Source of the DNA: a virus
IMG/VR virus record: IMGVR_UViG_3300035698_012834
Span: 1 to 27,415 of that record
Reading direction: 5' to 3' (one strand)
DNA: 27,415 bases
Within the stretch, counting starts at the first letter, position 1. Each line of letters starts with the position of its first letter. The notes under the pieces are model-generated. The model was not told the DNA's origin and did not search any database. It saw only the letters and a list, made by a program, of their open reading frames with translations. A program made the translations under genes and the position numbers. Below are positions 15,821 through 24,392 of the stretch, in pieces.

Positions 15821-18800
15821 AATATCATTTCCAAGTCACAAAACATTTATTGGCGGAGAAGATCAGGTTGCTCAGACATTGCTATACGAGTTTACAAGTC
15901 TTGGTTGTAGTGCTTCTATTTGCAATAGAGATAATTATGATTATACAGAAGAATACAATTATGATTTAATTTTCTCTTTAAATCATCCTGTAAAAATTAT
16001 TCAAAAAAGAAATTCTATATGGGCAACATGGCTATTTAATGAAAATATTGGACAAACAATTGATGAAATTAAGAATAATAACTATGACATTTTTTTCGTA
16101 AACTCAAAATTTGTTAAATCACAACTTGCTGCGCAAGGATATAATTCTGTTTTTCTTCCTTTTCCATCATTTGATTATTACTTTAGAAAAGAACTACTTG
16201 TTCATCCAGATAATAAAAAAACAGATATTATCTATTTAGGAAATTATAATCCAGAATATAAGTCGTTTGATAAAATCAATAATTATTTGATTCCATGTTT
16301 AAATTATGATTTTGAAATTTATGGTGGAGAAAAATGGTTGCTTCGGGAACAAAAAAAACTCTATAACAAAGGAATTTTTCAAGCAGAAAATTTTTGCGAA
16401 GCTTATGAACATTATTATAAAGGTGTTTTCCCAATAGAGAGATGTTCTAATATATCAGATTACTCGAAAATATTTATAAATTTCAATTCTCCTAGTCAGA
16501 TAAATCTACAAATGATTAATAATAGAATGTTTGATTTACTCAGTAACGGATGTTTTATTATTACCGACGACGATGGCAATCAAAGAGAAGAATTCGGAGA
16601 TTGCGTAGAGTATAGTTGTGGAGGAGAAGATTTGAAAGACAAGATAGATTATTATCTATCTAATCCCGATGTGATTTTTGAGAAACAAAAGAAAGCTTTA
16701 GAGTTTGCTAACAAGCGTATTGAAAAAATATCTTACGCAAAATTAGCTAAATCAATTGTTGATTATGTCACTAAAAATAAAGAAATAATTATTAATGATC
16801 GAAAATCTAACATTTTTCTTTTTGCTGTTATTGTTAATAATATAAATTTACTAAGTAATTGTATTAGATCTATTAGTAAAACAAATTTTGATCAAATCAG
16901 ATATCGGTTTTATGTTTCCAAGAATAATAGAATACATGCGACAAGAATCATTAACAATAATTTTTCCGAACAAGACTATGAAATAGTTATTATAGATTGC
17001 GACCCTCTTGAATATAGAATTTCATATTCAGATATTGGTTTTAAAGGTATAATAATTCCCACATACTCTAACATGATTTATCCTGAAAGTTTTTGTAGAA
17101 ACATATATGAGATGTTTCAAGAGAATGAATATTATGATATTATAAAGTTCTCAGTTATTGATTGTTCTGATTATCAGAAAAAAATATTTGGAATTAGTGG
17201 CGATAAAACGTGCGCCGATGATGACATGGATTATTTTGTGCCGTATGGATTTTATGCCGTTAATTATAGAAATAAACTTTCTACAAATCATTCTAATATA
17301 AATTGGAATGATTTGTCTAAAGAAAACGAGATTAAACAAATAAATTGTTCGCCAAACATAATTTTTGAAACAGAAAGTCAAAGAAAAAAGTTTGTTACTA
17401 AAAATTATGAAGAAATTATAGAATCATTATCTAAAAAAAGCAATAAACAAGAAACTAATTCTACAGGAACGAATAAGATAAATGTTCAATCTTTACGGTT
17501 TTCTGTGATTTCATTAGAAGAAGTAAAAACTCAATATAGCAATATCGAGAGTATCATAATATCAAATGATAACATAGAAGAAATTATAAGAAAACTAGAA
17601 AGTCATTATACTATTATTTGTTTTAAAGAATTAAATTTTGATTTACAAAATGTAGCTGATATTATAATTTCACATATGAATTATGATTCTTTTCTTGTAG
17701 GAGATTCATTATTCATAAAAACAGCATTATTATACCAATGTTGTCCATCGAATAATTTATTGAAATTAGGTAATAGTATTTTATCAGACAAGCAATATAG
17801 TTTGATGGTAGTCAATCCTAAAACATGTGATATAAAAATACTTCGCGATGATAATTTTATACCTAAAAAAGAAAATGGTCTCAAAATAGCTGTTTTATCA
17901 ATGTGTGGAGTGTCTTCATATGAAGATAGATATGGAATTGGTGGTGAACATCAGGTTATTCACTGGTTGAAAAGTTCATTTGAAAAAAGAGACGATGTTC
18001 AATTGTGCCATATATTTGATACATATAATTATGATCTTATGAACATAGATGAATATGATATAATATTTTCTAATTCATGCTGGAGAAGTATAGAACATAA
18101 AAGAAAACGTACAGATAATTTAACTATATTTTGGCATTTTAATATGGATTCTGGAAAAGCTACAATGGACACTATACTTAGATTGAATTATGATTGGATT
18201 TGGACTAACTCGTATATTGGATATGATTATTTTAAATCGAAAGATGTGAAATGTATGATGAAACAATTAAATGCATCCTCTCAATATCATTATCCATATC
18301 CGTATAAATCTAAACTTTATCTTGGAGATACGGTGTATATTGGCGGGTACCAAATTCATTATAAAGGTAAGGAATTAATAGATAAATTTATAAAACCTTG
18401 CTGTAGAAAAGAATTTGATTTTGCAATATATGGAAACAGATTATGGAAAGCTGAAGTACAAAAACAAGCATTATCAACTGATTTATATTTCAAAGAAGAA
18501 TATTACGACGAGTCTTTTGAGCCTCATTATAAAAAAATATTGCCAATGCAGGACTTCAATATTTTAGCTAAGAATACAAAGATATGGATTAATTTCAACG
18601 CAGCCACGCAACAAAAAATGCAGATGGTGAATGACAGGCCCATTTGGTCTCTTGCTTGTGGAGCTTTTGTTATTACCGATGATGTCGTAGCGAATAGAAG
18701 ATTCTTTGATGGAGATAACTGTCCGGTCGTGTTTTCGACCGGAGGAGATGACTTAATAGAAAAAATTAGATACTACCTAGACCATGAAGATAAAAGATTA

Positions 18801-18923
18801 GAGATTGCATCAAGAGGTCCAGATTTTATAAAGAAAAACAAATTATATACAGACGATACTACAAGCCAGGTTATGGATTTATATTACAGTGAAATTAAAA
18901 ATAAAAATAACTCACAAATTTAA
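15807..18923 (+). CDS. Double CgeB-like glycosyltransferase, 1038 residues
   Basis: The protein has two homologous GT-B halves around a different centre. The N-terminal half (about 1-320) starts MRILIISFPSHKTFIGGEDQV and contains FINFNSPSQINLQMINNRMFDLLSNGCFIITDD. The C-terminal half (about 692-1030) repeats the plan: LKIAVLSMCG, YGIGGEHQVIHWL, WINFNAATQQKMQMVNDRPIWSLACGAFVITDD, then GGDDLIEKIRYYLDHEDKRLEIASRG. That last stretch is the Glyco_trans_1_2/CgeB signature. The middle (about 335-540) begins FLFAVIVNNINLLSNCIRSI and has IIDCDPL, resembling a decayed GT2 fold. It should transfer sugars from a nucleotide donor; the acceptor is unknown. It could be a virion protein, phage DNA or a host glycan. 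The start is fixed by the GT-type N-terminus although no ribosome site is present and a hairpin covers the ATG. Confidence 0.82.
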   Translation: MRILIISFPSHKTFIGGEDQVAQTLLYEFTSLGCSASICNRDNYDYTEEYNYDLIFSLNHPVKIIQKRNSIWATWLFNENIGQTIDEIKNNNYDIFFVNSKFVKSQLAAQGYNSVFLPFPSFDYYFRKELLVHPDNKKTDIIYLGNYNPEYKSFDKINNYLIPCLNYDFEIYGGEKWLLREQKKLYNKGIFQAENFCEAYEHYYKGVFPIERCSNISDYSKIFINFNSPSQINLQMINNRMFDLLSNGCFIITDDDGNQREEFGDCVEYSCGGEDLKDKIDYYLSNPDVIFEKQKKALEFANKRIEKISYAKLAKSIVDYVTKNKEIIINDRKSNIFLFAVIVNNINLLSNCIRSISKTNFDQIRYRFYVSKNNRIHATRIINNNFSEQDYEIVIIDCDPLEYRISYSDIGFKGIIIPTYSNMIYPESFCRNIYEMFQENEYYDIIKFSVIDCSDYQKKIFGISGDKTCADDDMDYFVPYGFYAVNYRNKLSTNHSNINWNDLSKENEIKQINCSPNIIFETESQRKKFVTKNYEEIIESLSKKSNKQETNSTGTNKINVQSLRFSVISLEEVKTQYSNIESIIISNDNIEEIIRKLESHYTIICFKELNFDLQNVADIIISHMNYDSFLVGDSLFIKTALLYQCCPSNNLLKLGNSILSDKQYSLMVVNPKTCDIKILRDDNFIPKKENGLKIAVLSMCGVSSYEDRYGIGGEHQVIHWLKSSFEKRDDVQLCHIFDTYNYDLMNIDEYDIIFSNSCWRSIEHKRKRTDNLTIFWHFNMDSGKATMDTILRLNYDWIWTNSYIGYDYFKSKDVKCMMKQLNASSQYHYPYPYKSKLYLGDTVYIGGYQIHYKGKELIDKFIKPCCRKEFDFAIYGNRLWKAEVQKQALSTDLYFKEEYYDESFEPHYKKILPMQDFNILAKNTKIWINFNAATQQKMQMVNDRPIWSLACGAFVITDDVVANRRFFDGDNCPVVFSTGGDDLIEKIRYYLDHEDKRLEIASRGPDFIKKNKLYTDDTTSQVMDLYYSEIKNKNNSQI

Positions 18924-18974
18924 TGCTAAAATTCTTGTATATTATATAGTGAAAAGCTAAGGAGTGGTGAGTTT

Positions 18975-19087
18975 ATGGTAAGAGATTATACAGGACAAAA
19001 ATTCATCCAGCTGGCTGTAGGGTTGAAGATTTATTAGATTTTTCTTTGAAGTTTATAAAAGAATATAACCCATCTTTATTGAAATAA
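18975..19087 (+). pseudogene. Small ORF with apparent -1 frameshift
   Basis: A strong AAGGAG (18959-18964) precedes the ATG at 18975. The zero frame reads MVRDYTGQKFIQLAVG and stops at 19037. The -1 frame from about 19001 reads IHPAGCRVEDLLDFSLKF and ends KEYNPSLLK at 19087, just before the ribosome site of the next gene. Joined at the run of A residues (18997-19001), the product would be 37 residues. The opening DYTGQKF resembles the N-terminus of some phage HNH-type proteins, but the match is too short to rely on. It may be an indel-broken remnant, a sequence error or a real frameshift. No function is assigned. Confidence 0.35.
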
Positions 19088-19100
19088 ATAAGGAATAAAC

Positions 19101-19727
19101 ATGAATCTAAATTATAAAACACACCTTTTTCGATATGGATTTGATATAAAAATAGATTTTGATAAAAGATTTTCTGGCTTTTACTGGGAAGCTTTATCTG
19201 CAGATAATAGAGAAGTAGGAAGAGTGGATAACTATCTTCTTCAAAACAAAAGAAAGTTTTTTATTGAAACCTCGTTTTCTCCCGAGAAAGTAAATATATA
19301 CCCAGTTTATGCTGTTTCTAAAACAATATCTATTGAACCTTCCCTTATTCTTCCAGGTCAATGGAAGTTGAAATTTATTAATTTATCAGAGACTTTTAGT
19401 ACTATTCAAATTTTTGGAGCAAAGCAATCATCATATGAAGGATTTTTATTAGTTCCGTCTATTTCTCTGAGTGAAAGTAGGACTATGGAATTTGAATTCT
19501 TTACCTCTTCCGTGTTAGATAAATTATTTGTGAAGAAAGATAATTATTCTTCAGATCAAATAATAATCAGCGACTTTTCCCTTGCAAGAGGGAATGAGAT
19601 ATTAATCTCGGATCAGTCGCTGATTAAACCAGAACATGAGAATATAGTAAGAAAAAGTAATAGAATAGTATTTAAAGAAAATTCTCCTATATGGTCATTT
19701 TTTACTATTATGTTTCATAAACCTTAG
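19101..19727 (+). CDS. Hypothetical protein, 208 residues
   Basis: The family is not recognised. The product is beta-rich with many aromatic and charged residues (FRYGFDIKIDFDKRFSGFYWEAL, then PGQWKLKFINLSETFSTIQIFGAK). It has no signal peptide, membrane helix or Cys. AAGGAAT lies before the ATG. The TAG stop at 19725-19727 shares bases with the TAA stop of the minus-strand gene, so the two genes converge with no space for a separate terminator. Its strand content and location among adhesin genes fit a virion accessory protein, but this is weak inference. Confidence 0.65.
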   Translation: MNLNYKTHLFRYGFDIKIDFDKRFSGFYWEALSADNREVGRVDNYLLQNKRKFFIETSFSPEKVNIYPVYAVSKTISIEPSLILPGQWKLKFINLSETFSTIQIFGAKQSSYEGFLLVPSISLSESRTMEFEFFTSSVLDKLFVKKDNYSSDQIIISDFSLARGNEILISDQSLIKPEHENIVRKSNRIVFKENSPIWSFFTIMFHKP

Positions 19728-20275
19728 AAGGCATGTTCTTCTTTCAGTATATTGCGGACAATAAATTGCCATCTTCCATTTTCCCCACCATTTTTATCAA
19801 CATATTCTAGGGCGTCTATGAGTGATTCTAAGGATTCAAACATCCATTCCCATGGAATTATCCCAAACAACCATGCCGGAACATATTGTCTTCCTTCAGG
19901 GCACAATATAAGAGTAGGTTTTTTCTGTCGATCAGATTCGATAATTTCATGTATCCCGCCGGTTGTCTGAACATTTCTTGGCAGATAAAATATTGTAAAA
20001 TCAGAGATATCAACACATCGTAAATCTTTTCGCACGATTATTTTCATTTGACGACGAATTTCATCCCAGTTGCCGTCCTTATATAATTCTTCTCTGTTTT
20101 GAATCTCTGATATCCCTTCAAATTGTATTTTCTTAGGATCAAGTATTTGAACGCTTTTAGTTCTAAGATATTCATGTAGCTTATTTTTGTCATAAGGAAC
20201 ATGAATATCAAAGTTTCCCATAAATTCTATGGGGTATCCGTTATAACATCTTAATCCTTTTAAATATTCACTCAT
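19724..20275 (-). CDS. Nucleoside 2-deoxyribosyltransferase-like protein
   Basis: This is the only supported minus-strand gene in the window. Residues 84-125 (DLRCVDISDFTIFYLP, then TTGGIHEIIESDRQKKPTLI) match the plan of the nucleoside deoxyribosyltransferase-like Rossmann fold: a D..V..SDF strand, a Gly-rich T-G-G-x-x-E turn whose E110 would be the nucleophile, and a KKP strand. The C-terminal half has VPAWLFGIIPWEWMF and a helical end. Enzymes of the family exchange bases between deoxynucleosides, or split modified nucleotides, in the cytoplasm. AAAAGGA upstream of the ATG on its own strand supports the start. Why a nucleotide enzyme faces against a structural cluster is unclear; transfer as a single moron-like cassette is possible. 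The family call is moderate because overall similarity is judged by eye. Confidence 0.55.
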   Translation of the reverse strand: MSEYLKGLRCYNGYPIEFMGNFDIHVPYDKNKLHEYLRTKSVQILDPKKIQFEGISEIQNREELYKDGNWDEIRRQMKIIVRKDLRCVDISDFTIFYLPRNVQTTGGIHEIIESDRQKKPTLILCPEGRQYVPAWLFGIIPWEWMFESLESLIDALEYVDKNGGENGRWQFIVRNILKEEHAF

Positions 20276-20338
20276 TATGTCGTCCTTTTTTGTTTATTTA
20301 CGCTAGATTAAATAAAGAATAAGAAAGGAGATTTTTTT
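20276..20338. promoter_or_regulatory. Divergent intergenic region with symmetric TAAATAAA boxes
   Basis: This 63-base gap separates two divergent genes, so promoters for both directions are expected here. TTTATTTA (20293-20300) and TAAATAAA (20309-20316) form an 8-bp inverted repeat, giving each strand a TAAATAAA box facing its own gene. The boxes resemble, loosely, the TATAAATA late promoter of T4-type phages. Strong ribosome sites follow on each side. Assignment as promoters is inference. Confidence 0.4.
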
Positions 20339-20899
20339 ATGCCCGAGTTTGATGAATTGGTTCAAAAAATTAGTAATGAAATACGGAATGAACCACATGG
20401 ACACTCTGAATTTCAAATTAGAAACTTTATCATAGGCGCACAACCCACGATATATGGTAAATATAAACAGTGTGTGTTAGAGTTAAGGTCGAGAACTAAA
20501 AATTATAAGATCATTAAAGAAAGATATGATAAGATACGACTTAAAGAAGAATTGTCTTCAGATGAAATTAAACAGGTATCTGAATATGAAATTTTGTTAG
20601 AAGATATAAAGAGAGAAACATATATAATAAGTGATTTGTATAGAGAAATTAAGGAGGATATTGATTTAAATCATAGAGATGAATTAGAAATAGAATATTG
20701 GGACGCAAAATTCGGTCAAGAAGTTGCGACCTATAAAATTTCAGGATATCCATTGCCTGTTAACTTAATCCAAAATATTTTGTCATTACCAAATTCGTGT
20801 CGAACAAAGCAACTTTTGGTTCAATCGCTAAAAGAAAGCAAGAAATCAGGGGAATTATCACATGACTCACAGAGAAGTCTTACAGATAGACCAAACTAA
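20339..20899 (+). CDS. Hypothetical coiled-coil protein, 186 residues
   Basis: The product is highly charged and mostly helical. Residues about 45-112, dense in K, E, R and I with heptad-like spacing, could form a coiled coil. No enzyme motif, signal or membrane segment is visible. The start has AAAGGAG seven bases upstream. Its 3' end overlaps the next gene by 38 bases in another frame, and that gene has its own AGGGGAA site inside this one, so the two are probably translated together. It is the first gene of the adhesin block and may be an assembly chaperone or a rod segment. That is a guess from position and shape. Confidence 0.65.
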   Translation: MPEFDELVQKISNEIRNEPHGHSEFQIRNFIIGAQPTIYGKYKQCVLELRSRTKNYKIIKERYDKIRLKEELSSDEIKQVSEYEILLEDIKRETYIISDLYREIKEDIDLNHRDELEIEYWDAKFGQEVATYKISGYPLPVNLIQNILSLPNSCRTKQLLVQSLKESKKSGELSHDSQRSLTDRPN

Positions 20900-22055
20900 T
20901 TACACAGTTGGTGATCTCTCGTATTTTCCAAATGAATTAGATGATAACATTAGCTTGTATGATACCGAAAACAATGCAATTTCTGTTCTTACTGGAAAAA
21001 TTTCTGTTAATTCTGAATCTATTTTCGTTAATGATAATGGTTTATTTCCTAATCAAGGAATTCTTCATATAAATGATGAGTCTATTTATTATAAAACCAA
21101 AGCAATTAATATGTTTACAGATTTGATTCGTGGTTTTAATAACTCTAAAATCATGTCTCATAATTCTGGAAGTGTTGTTCTTGGATGCATTTCTTCATTA
21201 CATCATAACGGTGTTAGAGATGCAATTATTAGGTGTGAACAAAAAACAGGTCTTATGTCAGACTCTCCAGACATTAATGGAACTCTTACAAGTAGAGCGA
21301 AATTTTTAGATATAAAATGGTTTACTCCCACGGCAAGATTTATCGCTCTTCCTACGAAAGGTGCAGCTCCTTTAACAGTCAACTTCAGAAGCAGATCATT
21401 AGGAGAACCTTATATAGAAGGGAATTCCAGTTGGGATTTTGGTGATATAAACAATTCAGAAATTTCTTCAGCAAAACATCCCACTCACGTATATGAAAAA
21501 CCCGGAATATATACTATTACATTAAACGTACGCACAAATGATGGCAAAAATTCATCATTGAGCAAGAAAGATTATGTAGAAGTTTATGATGATTTAACTG
21601 TTTGGAATATTGTTGCTTATGCAAGAGATCCTGTTACAAAAGCAAAACTATCTATTAATGAAAATGGAATCCCGCTTTATTCAAACGAAATTCCGTTGGA
21701 AGTTGAGTTTATTGATCAAACATTAGGAGCCGTAATAGCTAGAAAATGGAATTTTGGAGATGGAAATATAGTGGATGTTAATACTCATGCATATGACCAT
21801 ATTATAACTCATACTTACACTGAACCAGGAGTATATTGGCCGCAATTACAGGCATTAGATCAAAATGATACTTTGCGATTATATTCATTCAAACAACCTG
21901 TTTTCGTTGGTCTAAGAAGCGTAGCTGATATAGATGAGTTGATAGTAGGAGCATCTATTAATGACAGCAGGTTATTGTCAAAAAGATTTATAGATTCTTC
22001 TAAACACTTGAAAGATGCGATAAACAATTTAGATAATTCTATAGTTATCAAATAG
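20862..22055 (+). CDS. Virion surface protein with shared N-terminal module and two PKD domains
   Basis: The first 130 residues carry a module shared with the next two genes: GILHINDESIYYKTKA, FTDLIRGFNNS (85-95), SLHHNGVRDAI (112-122) and ending E-x3-G at 126-130. Two PKD-type Ig-like domains follow. The first (about 156-242) has GAAPLTVNF, WDFGD at 191-195 and HVYEKPGIYTITLNV at 209-223. The second (about 247-350) has IPLEVEF, WNFGDG at 296-301 and HTYTEPGVYW at 317-326. PKD folds usually present or space binding domains on surfaces. The C-terminal 50 residues are helical and polar. AGGGGAA precedes the start inside the upstream gene. It is probably a baseplate or fibre component; the ligand is unknown. 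Confidence 0.75.
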   Translation: MTHREVLQIDQTNYTVGDLSYFPNELDDNISLYDTENNAISVLTGKISVNSESIFVNDNGLFPNQGILHINDESIYYKTKAINMFTDLIRGFNNSKIMSHNSGSVVLGCISSLHHNGVRDAIIRCEQKTGLMSDSPDINGTLTSRAKFLDIKWFTPTARFIALPTKGAAPLTVNFRSRSLGEPYIEGNSSWDFGDINNSEISSAKHPTHVYEKPGIYTITLNVRTNDGKNSSLSKKDYVEVYDDLTVWNIVAYARDPVTKAKLSINENGIPLYSNEIPLEVEFIDQTLGAVIARKWNFGDGNIVDVNTHAYDHIITHTYTEPGVYWPQLQALDQNDTLRLYSFKQPVFVGLRSVADIDELIVGASINDSRLLSKRFIDSSKHLKDAINNLDNSIVIK

Positions 22056-22063
22056 GTATTGAT

Positions 22064-24382
22064 ATGACTTTGCCAGTAAAATCTATATACCCAGAAAGAT
22101 ACGATACAGAAGACGAATTAAAAACTGTTAAGGACAGTTTGTATTCTCGCACTACCTCTGTAATTATTCCTTATGATCAAAACGATCCAGAAACATATGA
22201 TTGGGAAAACGGTGCGGGAGTTATTTCTTTACAAGATGTTAGTAGTTGGCCAAATTCAGGGTATGTAACGATATACTTAGATGGCCATTGGGATCATGCC
22301 ATAAACAGAGCGGTAAGATTTCATTATAGTTCAAAAACAGATGATATAACTTTGTCTAGAGTAACACTCATGGACGGACAAAATCTTCAGTATTTGCCTG
22401 AGAATTCTATAGCTATTCAGAATGTGGTTGCAGAAAATCACAACTACAGCAAAGATAGTATCATGAATTTAGAAAATTATCTTGGAAGCAGGTTTACATT
22501 AGATTCGTCAACTTTAGAATGGTTTGCCAATTTTTATACTAATAACATTAGAACTCCAAAAGCATGGATAGAAATAAAATCTATTCTTTCAGATTCTAAT
22601 AGTTTTGATTCTAGTTATCAAAGTTCTATTATTTGTATATCGGGTGATTATTTAACAATCGTTGATAGGACTTCTAGAATTCAACCTGGTTTTACTCAGA
22701 ATTTAGATCGATATGTAGAGTGGGAATTTGAGATTGGAAGTGAAGGTTCAGCTGAAGGATCTGGAATTGAAGCCAGAATAAAAGTTTCATTGGATGTTGA
22801 TAATCAAGAATATGTATTTAATATTACTAAATTTCGAAACGGACAATTATCTGAGTATGAAGAAAGAAAGAAAACATGGGACAAGAGAATTCACCATAGG
22901 TTTGTAAACCAAGGGTCCCATTACATTAGATTATTTGTTAAAAACGAATTTGGCGAAGACGAGCTTGTTCTTCGTAACATTGTTAACGTTATCGAAAAAG
23001 CTCCTAAATCATTAATGCTAAATGTATCTGGGCCGTTTACTGATGTTAGTGGAAATAGTTTAGTAAGATGCCTCTCTGAGAGAGATCAAATTACTCTAAA
23101 TTCATTTCTAGATAATGAAAACCAACTTAGAATATTAAAATATTTGTGGGATATTCCAAATAAACTATCTGATGAAATACCAAGTGCTCCATCTTTGAGA
23201 TTGACTTTCGAGGTTGGAGGAATTTACGACATAGGATTAAAGGTTATTTCTGTTGACGGATCATGGATCGGTTCTTTTTTAGATAATGCTGTTGATGTAG
23301 TTGAAAAAAATTCAGTTTGGATTGGATATGTATCAAAAGCTTCAGGAAAATTTACACTGAATGAATATTCTCCTGGAACAGATATTTGGAAATCTAATGG
23401 CACAAATTTTAATTTATCGTATTCTTATGATTTTATACAAAATGACGAAAGCTATTATGATTTATCATTCAGAGATAGTAAAGGGATGCATGCTATTCCG
23501 CTCACCGACACTGCGTTTCTTTTATGGGCGCCAGATGAAAGAAGTGTAAATAGTGCTCAATATAATTCTATGACAAATTCTTTTATGAATAAAAACACTG
23601 AGATTAGAATGCACAATTGGTTTACGCTTCATATGCCTGTGTTTAATTCTTCTAGAATTTATATTTTAGGTGGAACTACTGATCTTCAGAATTTTGCAGT
23701 TTTGAATCAACAGATTGCATATTATGATATCGATAGTGATAGTTATATAACTCTTACACAAGAGTTGGTATTACCATCTGATGGCGTTGGTATGTCTCTC
23801 TCTAAATCTTTTGAAAATGCCCAAGACTTTATTATAAATCCTTCATATATCCCAGGAGAACCAACAAGAAAACTCGTAAAATGGAAAACCGCGAATTATG
23901 CAGGAATGGGATACATGCTGAGGAATTCAGAAAACGATATTTTAGAGGACATGTTCAAGTTCGATCCATCATTGAATTTGTTTCATACTATTAATTCTAA
24001 TGTTCCTTTCTCTAAAACAGAACTAGGTATGAATGGATTATCAGATGGAGTTTATATAGTTTCAAACGCGGGAGATATTTTTAGATATACAACAGAAACG
24101 AATACTTGGACAACAACAACGGTGGGGGCTATAAAAGAATACGACACGATATTCAGACAAGGTGGCGGAGAGAGCACTAATGACAATGCAATATTGGTAT
24201 CAGGATCAGAAGCCAGAACAATAAACTCTTCTAATACGAATTTGTATTTTAGTTATAATTATAGTCGGAATGCTTTTGGTAAGTTTGATTCTACTAATTT
24301 GACTTATAGTAGACTTGGAACTAGGCCAGAGCTAGATGGTGACTTTTCAATTGTTACCCAGTGGGACGCAATAGTACTTTAA
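22064..24382 (+). CDS. Large virion surface protein with Ig-like and Kelch-like regions
   Basis: The 772-residue product starts with the module of its neighbours: a YLDGHWDHAINRAVRFHYSS stretch, then AENHNYSKDSIMNLENYLG at 123-141, equivalent to the HHN...E..G segment. The middle (about 225-430) is beta-rich, with two Ig- or PKD-like repeats ending in IRLFVKNEFG and IYDIGLKVIS. The last third (about 415-772) has Kelch-like blades: SRIYILGGTTD near 530 with a YYDIDSDSYI strand, and VYIVSNAGDIFRYTTETNTWT near 658, suggesting a beta-propeller. A weak ribosome site (AGGT) and an 8-base gap suggest coupling with the gene before it. A host-binding role is inferred from domain types; the propeller call is moderate. 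Confidence 0.68.
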   Translation: MTLPVKSIYPERYDTEDELKTVKDSLYSRTTSVIIPYDQNDPETYDWENGAGVISLQDVSSWPNSGYVTIYLDGHWDHAINRAVRFHYSSKTDDITLSRVTLMDGQNLQYLPENSIAIQNVVAENHNYSKDSIMNLENYLGSRFTLDSSTLEWFANFYTNNIRTPKAWIEIKSILSDSNSFDSSYQSSIICISGDYLTIVDRTSRIQPGFTQNLDRYVEWEFEIGSEGSAEGSGIEARIKVSLDVDNQEYVFNITKFRNGQLSEYEERKKTWDKRIHHRFVNQGSHYIRLFVKNEFGEDELVLRNIVNVIEKAPKSLMLNVSGPFTDVSGNSLVRCLSERDQITLNSFLDNENQLRILKYLWDIPNKLSDEIPSAPSLRLTFEVGGIYDIGLKVISVDGSWIGSFLDNAVDVVEKNSVWIGYVSKASGKFTLNEYSPGTDIWKSNGTNFNLSYSYDFIQNDESYYDLSFRDSKGMHAIPLTDTAFLLWAPDERSVNSAQYNSMTNSFMNKNTEIRMHNWFTLHMPVFNSSRIYILGGTTDLQNFAVLNQQIAYYDIDSDSYITLTQELVLPSDGVGMSLSKSFENAQDFIINPSYIPGEPTRKLVKWKTANYAGMGYMLRNSENDILEDMFKFDPSLNLFHTINSNVPFSKTELGMNGLSDGVYIVSNAGDIFRYTTETNTWTTTTVGAIKEYDTIFRQGGGESTNDNAILVSGSEARTINSSNTNLYFSYNYSRNAFGKFDSTNLTYSRLGTRPELDGDFSIVTQWDAIVL

Positions 24383-24392
24383 GGAAATTATT

